Source: Planctomycetaceae bacterium (GTDB taxonomy: Bacteria > Planctomycetota > Planctomycetia > Pirellulales > Pirellulaceae). Taken from it: DNA of 64,000 nucleotides. Made by a program: the position numbers and the translations under genes. The stretch lies in assembly GCA_020638975.1 (NCBI GenBank), contig JACKHN010000013.1, forward strand, positions 1-64,000, written 5' to 3'. Below the pieces are notes generated by a model. It searched no databases. It saw nothing but the letters and a program-made list of their open reading frames with translations, and was not told where the DNA came from. This document shows, piece after piece, positions 8,510-18,309 of this stretch; position 1 is the first letter of the stretch, and each line of letters begins with the position of its first letter.

Positions 8510-9517
8510 CTATTTAATGCTGACTGGTTGTCCATCCTGCATCGCGCAAAGTTGGCGAAAGGCGGAAGTCAATTCAGCATTGGCGGGCCCACGTTCGGTG
8601 TTGTCATCGGCGAGGACGTGATTGTTGTCTGCGTCGTTACCCCACTCGATTGTTTCAGGCACGAAACTCACGCTTCCGTCGGCCACTGCGAACATTGCAC
8701 CGCCCGGATGCTGACTTGAGAATCCCTGCTTCGACCACCAAGCGCCTACGGCAGAATGATTGATCTTGGTTCGCGAACCGCCTCTGACATCAGACTGCGC
8801 GTCCGTTTCATTTCGACGGCGGACTCCAAAAACAACACCAGCCCCATCGTTAACAATCGCTCCACTTGCATCCTTATGCTGATATCGTCGCTCGCCGAGC
8901 AGCAGCACATTGCTTGTGCCGTCTAGGATGTCACGAAAGTTCCGGCCCTGTTCCTCGATAAAAATACCAACCTCTTGGGCCCTGCCTCCGTTTTGCGCAA
9001 GCCATCCTCCATTCACGCCGATGTAGTTTGAGGTCGCTAGAGCTGGCAGGTTGGTCGTACCCCAGGGGTGGCTGTTTCGATTGGTGTTCGCTGCGGGCGC
9101 GACCGACGACGGGCAACGATATCCAGCCAGCGGCTCCTGCAACAGCGCTCGATAGGCTGGCGTAGAAACACCTGTGTTAAGGTGCATGCCACCTACATCA
9201 AGCTGATCGTGAAGTGGTTGTTGTTCCATAAACGGGAGTATCAGCGCGCCCCACCCCCAGTTGTTTACATCGTCGATCGGATTGCCGTTCGCAGCGCGTT
9301 TGACAAGCCATGCCGGTGGCAACGTTTTGAAAGTGTCATGATAATTGTGGCAAGAAAGCGCCAGTTGCTTCAGGTTATTACCACACTGCATGCGTCGTGC
9401 GGCTTCGCGGGCCGCTTGCACGGCCGGCAGCAACAAAGCTACCAAAATTCCAATGATGGCGATCACCACCAGCAACTCGACCAGCGTAAATCCAGACCTC
9501 TGTCTCGAAAGCTTCAT
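8510..9517 (-). CDS. DUF1559 protein with prepilin-type N-terminal methylation motif
   Basis: A 335-residue protein beginning MKLSRQRSGFTLVELLVVIA, a type IV pilin-like leader cleaved before Phe and followed by a hydrophobic helix. Next comes the DUF1559 signature (AARRMQCGNNLKQLALSCHN), an alpha/beta body, and the C-terminal H-PGG-x-FAVADGSVSF motif typical of this planctomycete family. These proteins occur in many paralogues and are thought to be exported pseudopilin-like proteins; their function is unknown. It lies upstream of the ECF sigma remnant and downstream of a small lipoprotein gene on the same strand. Confidence 0.9.
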   Translation of the reverse strand: MKLSRQRSGFTLVELLVVIAIIGILVALLLPAVQAAREAARRMQCGNNLKQLALSCHNYHDTFKTLPPAWLVKRAANGNPIDDVNNWGWGALILPFMEQQPLHDQLDVGGMHLNTGVSTPAYRALLQEPLAGYRCPSSVAPAANTNRNSHPWGTTNLPALATSNYIGVNGGWLAQNGGRAQEVGIFIEEQGRNFRDILDGTSNVLLLGERRYQHKDASGAIVNDGAGVVFGVRRRNETDAQSDVRGGSRTKINHSAVGAWWSKQGFSSQHPGGAMFAVADGSVSFVPETIEWGNDADNNHVLADDNTERGPANAELTSAFRQLCAMQDGQPVSIK

Positions 9518-9584
9518 AATTCTATTCTTCCATGGAATTTGACAAAAAAGGAAAACCTAACCGACTCTCTCGTAACCAACGCGA

Positions 9585-9749
9585 CTATCGCCCCTCATCT
9601 TCGGCGGAGGGCTCGATACCGCCCTTGTCCTCACTGGCAGCATTGTTGGTCTCAGCAGAGGGGTCGTAGCTGGGGCCGCAACCAACAAGTGGGGCAGAGA
9701 GCGTAAAGAGAACGACAAAGAGCATCAAAAACTTTGCAAACGATCGCAT
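9585..9749 (-). CDS. Small lipoprotein next to the DUF1559 gene
   Basis: A 54-residue protein whose start is supported by AAGGAG before ATG at 9749. A basic N-terminus and hydrophobic stretch (FLMLFVVLFTLSAPL) lead to the lipobox LVGC, so lipid modification at Cys24 is expected. The mature part is about 30 residues, acidic and disordered (SAETNNAASEDKGG). Short lipoproteins preceding DUF1559 genes are a common planctomycete pairing. There is no predicted activity. Confidence 0.7.
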   Translation of the reverse strand: MRSFAKFLMLFVVLFTLSAPLVGCGPSYDPSAETNNAASEDKGGIEPSAEDEGR

Positions 9750-10292
9750 TGCAACTCCTTCGAGAATCTATAAAAGTGCTTTGAGTCACGGTTTATGTCT
9801 TTTTTGCATCAAGTCGATACTTCACGGCCAGAAGAGGCGCGACACGCGAAACAAGTGTCGAGTGAAGAAATCCAGTTGGCTGCGACATCACTCCGAGGGC
9901 GATAATTCTTGTGGCGGCGAATTCTCGCGAACTGCACTCGCAACGAAGAGACACTCGGAACGGGGAGAACGTGGGTCTTTTCTTAGTGGATCGGCTCCTC
10001 CGCTGGGTTATTCCGCAACCACCCCGAATTACCTGAACTCGTTGAGAAGTTTTCTTGAAATAAGTCCAGTCTTGAGAGAAACACCGCCACCAACAATTTT
10101 CAATGACACGGATCAGCTTTTATCCGGTTCGCGAGGGGAATCGCATCATGGCGAGGTAATTCGCTCCGATCTTGGGGCTGTTTCGGCGACCTTTTCTCTG
10201 GAGGCGGAAATCTGAGTATGATCGACGTACGTCGAGTACAATCGACCACGCTCAGAGCTGCCCGTTTTCTCCTTCCAGAGACACTTCCAATC
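9750..10292. other. Divergent intergenic region
   Basis: About 540 bases between the lipoprotein gene (minus strand) and the PVC cytochrome gene (plus strand), so it must hold both promoters. A plus-strand frame of 144 codons (9781-10215) lacks a ribosome binding site and any domain-like sequence; I do not call it a gene. No clear operator or hairpin was seen. Confidence 0.35.
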
Positions 10293-13200
10293 ATGCCAAA
10301 CGTTCGATTTCCCATAGCCTGCCTTTTGGTTGCGATCTTAACTTGTCGTTCGACATGCGGGCAAAGTCCGAAAGACATTGAGACGGAGCCAACGATCGCC
10401 GAACTTGCGGCGAAGCTGCCGCCAATTCCGCCCAAGACACCGCGAGACTCTCGCGATGCGATCGAATTACACGACGACTTTCGCGTCAGCTTGGTGGCCA
10501 GCGAACCGTTGGTGCACGACCCAGTGGCAATCGACTTCGACGAGTCGGGCCGTATGTTCGTTGTTGAACTGCCGTCCTATAACGGCTATGCCATTGAAGG
10601 CTTTGCAGCGAAGGGGGCAATTCGACTCCTCGAAGATACCGATGACGATGGCCTGTGCGACAAGAGCACCATCTATCTTGACGACTTGAAGTATCCGACG
10701 GCGATCGCCTGCTGGGACGGTGGACTCTTTGTTGGCGATGCTCCCGATTTGCTCTACGTGAAAGACACGGATGGCGATGGCAAAGCGGATAGTCGTAAGG
10801 TTGTGTTCACAGGCTTCGGATCGGACGCGGCAGGAGAAGCTCATTTGAATTCGATCCGTTGGGGCTTCGACAATCGGTTTCACCTTTCCACCAGTCTGTC
10901 CGGTGGCGATATTCGAGTGGGGAGCGATCCGGACGCGTCTGCAGTTTCGGTTCGCGGGCGCGGCTTCGTCTTTGATCCGCGAGACCTGACCAAGTTTGAG
11001 CTGACTAGCGGCGGAGGCCAGCACGGGATGAGCATGGACAACTGGGGCAATAAGTTCGTTTGCTCGAACAGCGTGCCTGCTCAGCTCTTGATGTATGACG
11101 ATCGATATGTGGCCCGGAACCCGTCACTTCAAGCTCCTGCCGCTGCCGTTGATATCGCTCCTGAAGGAAGGCTGACGCATCTATTTCGCGTAAGTCCTGC
11201 GGAACCCTGGCGTGAACTACGCACAAACCTTCGCAAAACAGGGAAATTCCGCGGGTCGGACGAAGGTGGCAAACCGTTTGGGTTCTTCACAGGTGCGACG
11301 GGGATCACCATCTATCGTGGAGATGCTTGGCCCGAAGCTTACCGCGGTAACTTGTTCGTTGGTGACGTCGCGAACAATCTCGTCTATCGCGCTACACTCA
11401 AGCAAGATGGAGTCGGCTTGGTCGCGTTGCGGGCCGACGAGGGACGCGAGTTCTTCGCCTCAACCGACATTTGGACTCGTCCAGTTCAGTTCGCAAATGC
11501 CCCGGACGGAACGCTGTATGTATTGGACATTTATCGCGGACTAATCGAAGGCGCTGCATTCCTTCCGCCGGAGTTCCTAAAGGTCATCAACCCGGTGGGT
11601 GGAAATGATCGCGGTCGGATTTATCGTATCGAGCATCGATCGAAAAAGCGGCGACCGCCGTCACAACTTCAAGACCTCTCGACGTCCGAGCTGGTTGCGT
11701 TACTCGAACATCCCAATGGTTGGCATCGCGACACGGCTGCCCGACTGCTGTACCAACGACAAGATCGCGCAAGTAGCGGACCCCTTGAAGCGATAGCCAG
11801 AAGCAGCGAGCGCGAGGAAGGACGAATGGCTGCGTTGTACGCACTGTCAGGGACGGATTCACTGAAGGAGCACGTTCTCCTTACCGCATTGGAAGACGCC
11901 TCGCCGCTAGTTCGAGCCCATGCATTGCGTTTGAGCGAACCGCTCGCCGCGACCTCACCTGCGATTGTTGCTCGCATCTGTCGCATGACGGACGACACGG
12001 ACATTCGTGTGCGTTATCAACTGGCATTTTCGCTCGGAGCGGCCTCCGGCGCGAGTCGCAACGCGGCGTTGGCGAAGTTGGCGGTCGATGACGGTAGTTC
12101 CCCATGGTTTCGACTGGCGATCCTTAGTTCTTTGCTCGAAGGATGTGGCGACGTCTTCGAGCAGGTTGCCTCGGACAAGGAATTCCGGAATTCGACTCAG
12201 GGTCGTGAACTGCTACTCGTATTGGCGAAGCAAATAGGCACAGCCAATCGTCAGGACGAAATCGCGGTCGTTCTGAAGACACTCAGTAATATCCCCGAGG
12301 AAGAGAAGTCACTGGCCGAGTCGCTCGTCACGACACTGTCCGAAGAGCTCCAAGGCGACAGTCGCAAAGCGATGCTCGCGGCAGTGGGCGGCAAGGCGGC
12401 GACGGTGCTAGAGACGTTGCTTCGTCAAGCAAGAGCAACTGCCGGAGACTCAACGCAACCAATCGCTGCCCGCGTCGCGGCGATTCGGACGTTGCGACTT
12501 TCCTCTCTCGACGAGGTGCAGGAGCAACTGGTCGAGCTTCTGGATCTGCGCCAGCCCGTGGAAGTGCAGGCAGCGGTGCTGCAGGCCCTCGTTGAATTCC
12601 GCGAGCCGGTAGTCGCCGAGTTGATTCTGAACGCTTGGTCGGGGCTAAGTCCACAGCTGCGAACCAGTGCCGCCGAGAGCTTGATGTCGCGGCCCGTCTG
12701 GCTCGTGGCACTCTTGAACCAAGTCGAACGAGGTGCAGTCGCGAGAGGGGACCTCGATCCCGCCCGCATCGAGCTACTAAAAAAACACCCCGATGCAGAG
12801 ATTGCCGCACGAACTTCGAAACTATTTGCCGCTACCGCCTTGCCACAACGCCAAGGAATTATCGATCAATACCAGACAGCATTACAGGCAACCGGAGTTG
12901 CGGAACGTGGCAGGGACCACTTCAAAAGGGTGTGTTCGGCATGTCACCAACTGGAAGGGGTGGGGACGGCGATTGGTGCGGATTTAAAAGGCATCCGTAA
13001 TCGAGGTCTGGCGGCCGTGATGCTGAATATCCTTGATCCGAACCGCGAAGTGAAACCGCAGTTTCAGGCTTATGTGATCGTGACCGACGACGGACGGGTG
13101 ACGACAGGCATGATCCAGGCCGAGAATGCAAACAGTCTGACGATTCGACGTGCCGACGGAACGTCGCTCGTGATTCAACGAAATGAGATCGAGGAATTGC

Positions 13201-13298
13201 ATAGCACCGGCGTTTCCTTTATGCCGGAAGGCCTAGAGAAGCAAATCGACCTGCAAGCAATGTCCGATCTATTGGCATATTTGGACTCGTTGCCATAA
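10293..13298 (+). CDS. PVC-type membrane-bound dehydrogenase with HEAT-like repeats and C-terminal cytochrome c
   Basis: A 1001-residue protein. The start at 10293 gives a clean signal peptide (MPNVRFPIACLLVAILTC); an upstream in-frame start at 10218 would add 25 residues. Residues about 40-430 form a beta-propeller-like PVC dehydrogenase domain (FDESGRMFVVELPSYNGY, DTDDDGLCDKS). Then come alpha-helical HEAT-like repeats (about 450-850, for example DASPLVRAHALRLS) and a cytochrome c domain with the haem motif CSACH at 881-885 and the typical end SFMPEGLEKQ. These proteins probably oxidise a sugar or alcohol in the periplasm and pass electrons through the haem. Substrate unknown. No obvious operon partner. 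Confidence 0.9.
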   Translation: MPNVRFPIACLLVAILTCRSTCGQSPKDIETEPTIAELAAKLPPIPPKTPRDSRDAIELHDDFRVSLVASEPLVHDPVAIDFDESGRMFVVELPSYNGYAIEGFAAKGAIRLLEDTDDDGLCDKSTIYLDDLKYPTAIACWDGGLFVGDAPDLLYVKDTDGDGKADSRKVVFTGFGSDAAGEAHLNSIRWGFDNRFHLSTSLSGGDIRVGSDPDASAVSVRGRGFVFDPRDLTKFELTSGGGQHGMSMDNWGNKFVCSNSVPAQLLMYDDRYVARNPSLQAPAAAVDIAPEGRLTHLFRVSPAEPWRELRTNLRKTGKFRGSDEGGKPFGFFTGATGITIYRGDAWPEAYRGNLFVGDVANNLVYRATLKQDGVGLVALRADEGREFFASTDIWTRPVQFANAPDGTLYVLDIYRGLIEGAAFLPPEFLKVINPVGGNDRGRIYRIEHRSKKRRPPSQLQDLSTSELVALLEHPNGWHRDTAARLLYQRQDRASSGPLEAIARSSEREEGRMAALYALSGTDSLKEHVLLTALEDASPLVRAHALRLSEPLAATSPAIVARICRMTDDTDIRVRYQLAFSLGAASGASRNAALAKLAVDDGSSPWFRLAILSSLLEGCGDVFEQVASDKEFRNSTQGRELLLVLAKQIGTANRQDEIAVVLKTLSNIPEEEKSLAESLVTTLSEELQGDSRKAMLAAVGGKAATVLETLLRQARATAGDSTQPIAARVAAIRTLRLSSLDEVQEQLVELLDLRQPVEVQAAVLQALVEFREPVVAELILNAWSGLSPQLRTSAAESLMSRPVWLVALLNQVERGAVARGDLDPARIELLKKHPDAEIAARTSKLFAATALPQRQGIIDQYQTALQATGVAERGRDHFKRVCSACHQLEGVGTAIGADLKGIRNRGLAAVMLNILDPNREVKPQFQAYVIVTDDGRVTTGMIQAENANSLTIRRADGTSLVIQRNEIEELHSTGVSFMPEGLEKQIDLQAMSDLLAYLDSLP

Positions 13299-13440
13299 TG
13301 CAAAGTCGCCCGGTCGTATCGGAAATATCGGAAGATTTGCAACGTCCACGGCACCTGTGCGAGAAAGCGCGCGAAAGGCCGACACTAAGTCAATCTTTAC
13401 CGATAAGCGAGCCGATCCAAAAACTAACGACGAGTTCTAG

Positions 13441-15246
13441 GTGGAGCGGTTGTTCACTTGGCTGGCGAGATTTATAATTCTCGCGGTTCAGGCCGTTTTT
13501 CAGGAAGGAGTTTTGGGCGTTTTGTCACAGAGTCCAAAGATCCTGTGCATCACCGACAAGAACCCCGCGCTCGCTTCCGTTTCGGAACAGCTACGAGGTG
13601 CGGCTGAGGTCGTTGATGTTTCGAGTCCCGTCCGCGCATTCGCTCGACTGAGTCGCCAGCCTGACGAATTCGACGGTTTGTATGTCGCGGCGGCTCACTT
13701 CCAAGACGCATTCAAACTCGGACGTCTGCTGCAAAACGAGCGAATTCTGGAGGGGATGCCCGACGGTGTGGCGATGTTGGACGTCGATACCAGCGTTCTC
13801 TGGGCGAACTCGAAGTACCGAGAATGGTGCAAGAAAAGCGAAGTCGCAGGACTGGGGTTTTATCAAGCACTCGGAAATCCGGAAATTTTGGGACCAGATT
13901 TCTGTCCGTTCCACACGGCCCTAGCAACCGGCCAGCCGAGTATTTCGACGCTCCGTTCGGGGGATTTGTATTTTCAAACGCATGCTGCACCAGTCGATGA
14001 GCCCGATGGGCAGTCCCAGTATCTGATCGTCACTATTCGCGACGTAACCGCAGAAATGCTGCAGCAGCAGAAGTTGGCCGCGATCCATAAGGCCGGAATC
14101 GAGTTGGCCGACCTGACCCCCGACGAAGTCTTTAACATGGGCGTCGACGAGCGCATTGAACTGCTCAAGTCGAACATCCTTCATTACACCCAAGACCTGC
14201 TGAACTTCGACGTCGTCGAGATCCGCGTTCGGGATGAGGAAACCGGTCGTCTTGAGCCCTTGCTTTCGTACGGGATCGACGAGGATGCAGCGCGCCGTCC
14301 GCTGTACGCTAGTCCAACAGACAACGGCGTGACGGGGTTCGTTGCGGCAACCGGAAAGAGTTATCTCTGCGAAGACACCAACGAGGATCCGCTGTACCTA
14401 CAAGGTTTTGCCGGTGCCAAGAGCTCATTAACCGTGCCCTTGATCTTCCACGACCAAGTCATCGGGACGTTTAATGTCGAAAGCCCGGAACCTCGAGCAT
14501 TCTCGGAGAGTGATCTGCAGTTCCTCGAGATTTTCTCTCGTGATATTGCCGTCGCGTTGAACACGCTTGAACTAATGGTGGCTCAACGTGCTAGCACGGC
14601 TCAGGAAAGCGTGGAGGCAATCCACGGCGCAGTCGCGTTGCCGGTCGACGAGATCTTGAACGACGCAGTGAACGTGATGGAGCGTTACATCGGTCATGAG
14701 CCGGAAGTCGTTCAGCGATTGCAGCGTATCCTCAAGAACGCTCGTGATATCAAACAAGTGATTCACGAAGTTGGTCAATCGATGGCTCCCGCCGAAGCGG
14801 TGCCAGCTTGTCCGGAAATGACGAAGCACGCCAAATTGCGAGGTTGCCGGGTCTTGGTGGTCGATGCGGACGACTGCGTCCGCAACGACGCGCATGCATT
14901 GCTAGAACGCTACGGCTGCAACGTCGAGACAGCTCATGAGGGCGGAGAGGCCGTCTTTATGGTGCGAAACTGTGGTCCTGACGTCGAATATAACGTGATC
15001 ATCGCGGATATTCGCTTGCCTGACGTGAACGGCTATGAACTACTGGTCAATCTGAAAGATATTCTCGACCCAGTGCCCTTGGTGTTGATGACTGGTTTTG
15101 GGTACGATCCCGGCCACTCGATCGTGAAGGCACGACAGGCCGGATTGCATCCGAAGGCGATCCTATACAAGCCATTCCGGCTTGATCAGCTGCTCGAAAC
15201 GGTTGAGTGTATGTTGGACGTTTACGGACGAGTTCCACAGGCTTAG
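13441..15246 (+). CDS. PAS-GAF-receiver signalling protein without a kinase domain
   Basis: Up to 601 residues from GTG at 13441; TTG at 13513 or 13522 is also possible because GGAAGGAG stands at 13503-13510. In order: an N-terminal receiver-like region (KILCITDKNPALASVSEQL), a PAS domain (about 105-215, ILEGMPDGVAMLDVDTSVLW), a GAF domain (about 245-380, SLTVPLIFHDQVIGTFNVES), a helical segment (about 395-450), and a C-terminal receiver domain (about 475-595) with VLVVDADD, the phosphorylatable Asp in VIIADIRLPDVNGYEL, Thr in LVLMTGFG and Lys in LYKPF. No histidine kinase H-box or ATPase domain is present. It may be phosphorylated by an unlinked kinase and act as a scaffold. The target is unknown. 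Confidence 0.8.
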   Translation: MERLFTWLARFIILAVQAVFQEGVLGVLSQSPKILCITDKNPALASVSEQLRGAAEVVDVSSPVRAFARLSRQPDEFDGLYVAAAHFQDAFKLGRLLQNERILEGMPDGVAMLDVDTSVLWANSKYREWCKKSEVAGLGFYQALGNPEILGPDFCPFHTALATGQPSISTLRSGDLYFQTHAAPVDEPDGQSQYLIVTIRDVTAEMLQQQKLAAIHKAGIELADLTPDEVFNMGVDERIELLKSNILHYTQDLLNFDVVEIRVRDEETGRLEPLLSYGIDEDAARRPLYASPTDNGVTGFVAATGKSYLCEDTNEDPLYLQGFAGAKSSLTVPLIFHDQVIGTFNVESPEPRAFSESDLQFLEIFSRDIAVALNTLELMVAQRASTAQESVEAIHGAVALPVDEILNDAVNVMERYIGHEPEVVQRLQRILKNARDIKQVIHEVGQSMAPAEAVPACPEMTKHAKLRGCRVLVVDADDCVRNDAHALLERYGCNVETAHEGGEAVFMVRNCGPDVEYNVIIADIRLPDVNGYELLVNLKDILDPVPLVLMTGFGYDPGHSIVKARQAGLHPKAILYKPFRLDQLLETVECMLDVYGRVPQA

Positions 15247-15350
15247 CTAACTCGGATCTCTCGCCACTGAGGCGATATCTCCTGAAACGAGCTTTGCGCG
15301 GTCCTCGCGAGTCCGTCGTTTTCATACCTTCTCTCAAAACGGTTCTCGCC

Positions 15351-16595
15351 ATGCAAATTGCGTCATACGCTTTGCTGTTCGCTGGAATGATAGGCCACGT
15401 CGCCTTGTGGATCTCGCTGTTCAATCGCAACCACGCCCTCGGCCTGCCACGGGGCGTGATACAAACCACCGAGAAGATTCACGTCGGCATCGCAGTTGGA
15501 ATCCTTGTCTACTGGGGATGCCGATTGATCTTCCTTGGAATGCCTGATCACCCCGTCGCGGCTCTTTTTTCCGAGCGGCTTCTGGAAGCGGTCTATTTCT
15601 TCGTGTCCTGCGGCGTGCTGGTGTACGTAACCGTAACCTGGCTCTACCGACGTCTGACCGACGCGCCGACGACGAGTTTACTGCAAACCTCGACAGTGGT
15701 GCATGATGTGCGAATGGCAACCGACGAGCCGCTGGTTTGCGGCCTGTTGGCCACCGCACTCTCGGTCGTGCCGCGAAACGAGATGACTCGACTATCGGTG
15801 ACGGCGAAGAGCCTTGCGCTCGCGTCGCTTGATTCTCGCCTCGAGAATCTCACCATTGCACATCTTTCCGACCTGCACTTCACGGGCAAATTGACGCGAG
15901 CGTACTTCGACTTTGTGATCGACCGTGTTAACGAAATGCAAGCCGATGTTGTCATCATCACAGGAGACATCGTCGACACGGATGAATGTATTGCTTGGAT
16001 TCCGGAAACGCTCGGTCGACTGCAAGCTCGCTGCGGGAAGTTCTTCATCCTTGGCAATCACGACAAGCGAGTGACGGATGTGCCGGCGCTGCGTCGCACA
16101 ATTGCCGATTGTGGCTTTATCGATCTAGGTAGTCGCTGCGAGCACGTCACGATTGACGGATGTGAGGTTCTGCTTGCCGGGACCGAGCGACCTTGGTTTG
16201 GCGCACCGCCCGACGTGCCTCCCCGTTCGGTCAGTCGAGAGGGCACTCCGATACTTCGCATTTTATTGTCGCACTCGCCGGATCAGATTCCCTGGGCTCG
16301 GCGACACGACTTTGATCTTATGCTCGCGGGTCACACGCATGGCGGTCAGATCCGCTTGCCAATCATCGGTCCGATCGTCGCGCCGAGCCATTTCGGGGTG
16401 AAATATGCCAGTGGTGTGTTTTACGAGTCCCCAACGCTCGTCCATGTGAGCCGCGGCGTTTCAGGCCTCGACCCCATCCGCATCAATTGCCCTCCCGAAG
16501 TGACGAAAATCACGCTGCGAGCGGCAATCCCGAGCAAAGAGACGCAAAAAGATCGACGCGCCGAAAGGTTGGTATTTGCCGAACAGGTCTGTTGA
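15351..16595 (+). CDS. Membrane-anchored metallophosphoesterase
   Basis: A 414-residue protein from ATG at 15351; an earlier in-frame ATG at 15207 overlaps the upstream gene and adds 48 residues without membrane character. The N-terminus has about three to four membrane helices (MQIASYALLFAGMIGHVALW, IAVGILVYWGCRLIFL, VYFFVSCGVLVYVTVTWLY). The calcineurin-like domain follows, with metal-binding motifs LSDLHFTG, GDIVDT, GNHDKR and GHTHGGQIRLP. Related proteins (YkuE-like) cleave phosphodiesters or UDP-2,3-diacylglucosamine; the substrate here is not evident. It follows the signalling gene closely on the same strand. Confidence 0.88.
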   Translation: MQIASYALLFAGMIGHVALWISLFNRNHALGLPRGVIQTTEKIHVGIAVGILVYWGCRLIFLGMPDHPVAALFSERLLEAVYFFVSCGVLVYVTVTWLYRRLTDAPTTSLLQTSTVVHDVRMATDEPLVCGLLATALSVVPRNEMTRLSVTAKSLALASLDSRLENLTIAHLSDLHFTGKLTRAYFDFVIDRVNEMQADVVIITGDIVDTDECIAWIPETLGRLQARCGKFFILGNHDKRVTDVPALRRTIADCGFIDLGSRCEHVTIDGCEVLLAGTERPWFGAPPDVPPRSVSREGTPILRILLSHSPDQIPWARRHDFDLMLAGHTHGGQIRLPIIGPIVAPSHFGVKYASGVFYESPTLVHVSRGVSGLDPIRINCPPEVTKITLRAAIPSKETQKDRRAERLVFAEQVC

Positions 16596-16670
16596 TTTCT
16601 TTGTAGGGTCATTTAGCGTTTCGTCGTCCGATCGTCTGCGCTACTTGACGGACAGGGTGTCCATTCGAGA

Positions 16671-17510
16671 ATGGAATGCGTGAATGGACAACGACTCAAA
16701 GACAAAGTGATCGTCATTCTTGGCGGCACGTCGGGACTTGGACTTTCCGCAGCCGCCGCGTGCGTTGCGCAAGGGGCATTCGTGGTCGTGGTCGGTCGCA
16801 ATCCCGATAAGTGCAGTCTCGCGCGAGAAGAGCTCGGTGATCGTTCCTTGGCCTTAACCGGGGACGCTGCCGATCCGCAGACGTCGGTCAAGGCAATTCG
16901 ACGGGCAGTTGAATCGTTCGGCGACTTTCACGGCCTCTATCACGTCGCCGGTGGCAGCGGGAGGTCTCATGGTGACGGACCTCTTCACGAGATCACTGAC
17001 GACGGTTGGCGATACACGCTGAACCTCAATCTGGACTCGTTGCTTTACTCGAACCGAGCGGCGACCCAAAAACTGCTTGAACTAGGTCATGGCGGTAGCA
17101 TCCTGAACATGTCCTCCGTGCTGGCATATTCACCTTCGCCTCGGTACTTCGCAACCCACGCCTATGCGGCCACCAAAGCCGCAGCAATCGGCCTAACGAA
17201 AGCGTCGGCCGCCTACTACGCAAGGCAGAACATCCGCTTCAACGCCGTTGCTCCTGCGTTGGTCGACACGCCGCTTGCTTCAAGAGCGATGGCGAACACC
17301 GAGATTCTCGACTACGTCGCCACCAAACAACCGCTTGACGGAGGACGCGTTGGCGTTCCGCAGGACCTGGACGACGCCGTCGTTTTCCTGCTGTCGGACG
17401 AATCGAGATTCGTTACCGGGCAAGTGTTGGCGGTGGACGGTGGTTGGTCCGTGACGGAAGGGCAGTACCAGCAGTCAACAAACACTTCCAGCGAGGAAAC
17501 ATCCAGCTGA
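16671..17510 (+). CDS. SDR-family oxidoreductase
   Basis: A 279-residue short-chain dehydrogenase. The Rossmann nucleotide-binding motif is GGTSGLGLSAAAA near residue 18, the NAG-like stretch is HVAGGSG, the catalytic Ser is in SILNMSSVLA and the Tyr/Lys pair in YAATKAAA. The end (SRFVTGQVLAVDGGWS) is the usual SDR C-terminus. It probably oxidises a hydroxyl of a sugar acid or similar compound with NAD(P). The stop overlaps the start of the SIS gene (TGATG), so the two are translationally coupled. First gene of a tight four-gene operon; substrate unknown. Confidence 0.88.
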   Translation: MECVNGQRLKDKVIVILGGTSGLGLSAAAACVAQGAFVVVVGRNPDKCSLAREELGDRSLALTGDAADPQTSVKAIRRAVESFGDFHGLYHVAGGSGRSHGDGPLHEITDDGWRYTLNLNLDSLLYSNRAATQKLLELGHGGSILNMSSVLAYSPSPRYFATHAYAATKAAAIGLTKASAAYYARQNIRFNAVAPALVDTPLASRAMANTEILDYVATKQPLDGGRVGVPQDLDDAVVFLLSDESRFVTGQVLAVDGGWSVTEGQYQQSTNTSSEETSS

Positions 17511-18298
17511 TGACGCCCACAGAAGACTACCTCGATCGTTGTCGAAGCATCGTCGATATCGTTGCCGCGCAGCGTGAACAAATCGAACTTGCCGCAGATT
17601 GGTTCACCGCGTCGATCCTTGCCGGTCGAGTCGTTCACCTTTTTGGTGCCGGACATAGCCGGATCGTGGTCGAAGAGATCTGGCCTCGCTACGGTTCGTT
17701 TGCGGGTTTTAACCCAATCGTGGAACTGTCGATGACCTTTCACAACTTGGTGGTCGGTGCCAACGGCCAGCGACAGGCGATGTTTCTTGAAAACACGCCC
17801 GGCTTGGCGGCTCGCATCTTGCGAAACTTCGGACTTGCCGCCGAAGATTGCGCGCTCGTGATTTCATCCAGTGGTTGCAACGTCGTGCCGATCGAAATGG
17901 CAAGACTGTTTCAGAAGCAAGGGATCAAAGTCGTCGCGATCATCAGTCGGCAACATAGCGAAGCAAGTACGACCAACCATGCGGATGGACTCAAACTGTC
18001 CGATTGTGCCGATCTGATTCTCGATACCGGGGCGCCCGTTGGCGACGCCATGGTCACGATCCCTGGTCTTGATACACCAGTTGCACCCGGTTCGACGATC
18101 GGCGGTTGCATACTGGCCAATGCGATCAAGGCCGAAGTCGCCAAGCGATTGACCAACGCGGGCCAACCGCCGAAAGTATTGACGGCCGGCGCAATCGTGG
18201 GCCGCGAACGTGCGACGGAGTTATTCGAATCCGCTTATGACGAACACGCTCGTCGCGTGGCAAAACTGTTCGCTTCCGTTGGAAAAGACTACTCTTGA
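17510..18298 (+). CDS. SIS-domain sugar isomerase-like protein
   Basis: A 262-residue protein with ATG at 17510 overlapping the SDR stop codon. The SIS fold shows the nucleotide-like P-loop strand VVHLFGAGHSRIV, then ALVISSSGCNVVPIEMA (Ser/Thr-rich sugar-phosphate binding loop) and GIKVVAIISRQHSEAST. It resembles the UPF0309 group of single-domain sugar isomerase-like proteins. In this operon it could isomerise a phosphosugar produced by a neighbouring enzyme. It ends 11 bases before the start of the MetE-like gene. Confidence 0.85.
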   Translation: MTPTEDYLDRCRSIVDIVAAQREQIELAADWFTASILAGRVVHLFGAGHSRIVVEEIWPRYGSFAGFNPIVELSMTFHNLVVGANGQRQAMFLENTPGLAARILRNFGLAAEDCALVISSSGCNVVPIEMARLFQKQGIKVVAIISRQHSEASTTNHADGLKLSDCADLILDTGAPVGDAMVTIPGLDTPVAPGSTIGGCILANAIKAEVAKRLTNAGQPPKVLTAGAIVGRERATELFESAYDEHARRVAKLFASVGKDYS

Positions 18299-18309
18299 GG
18301 CACGGAACC

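Noticed and set aside
9781..10215. Plus-strand frame of 144 codons upstream of the PVC cytochrome
   Set aside because: No ribosome binding site, no recognisable fold, unusual composition; treated as intergenic.
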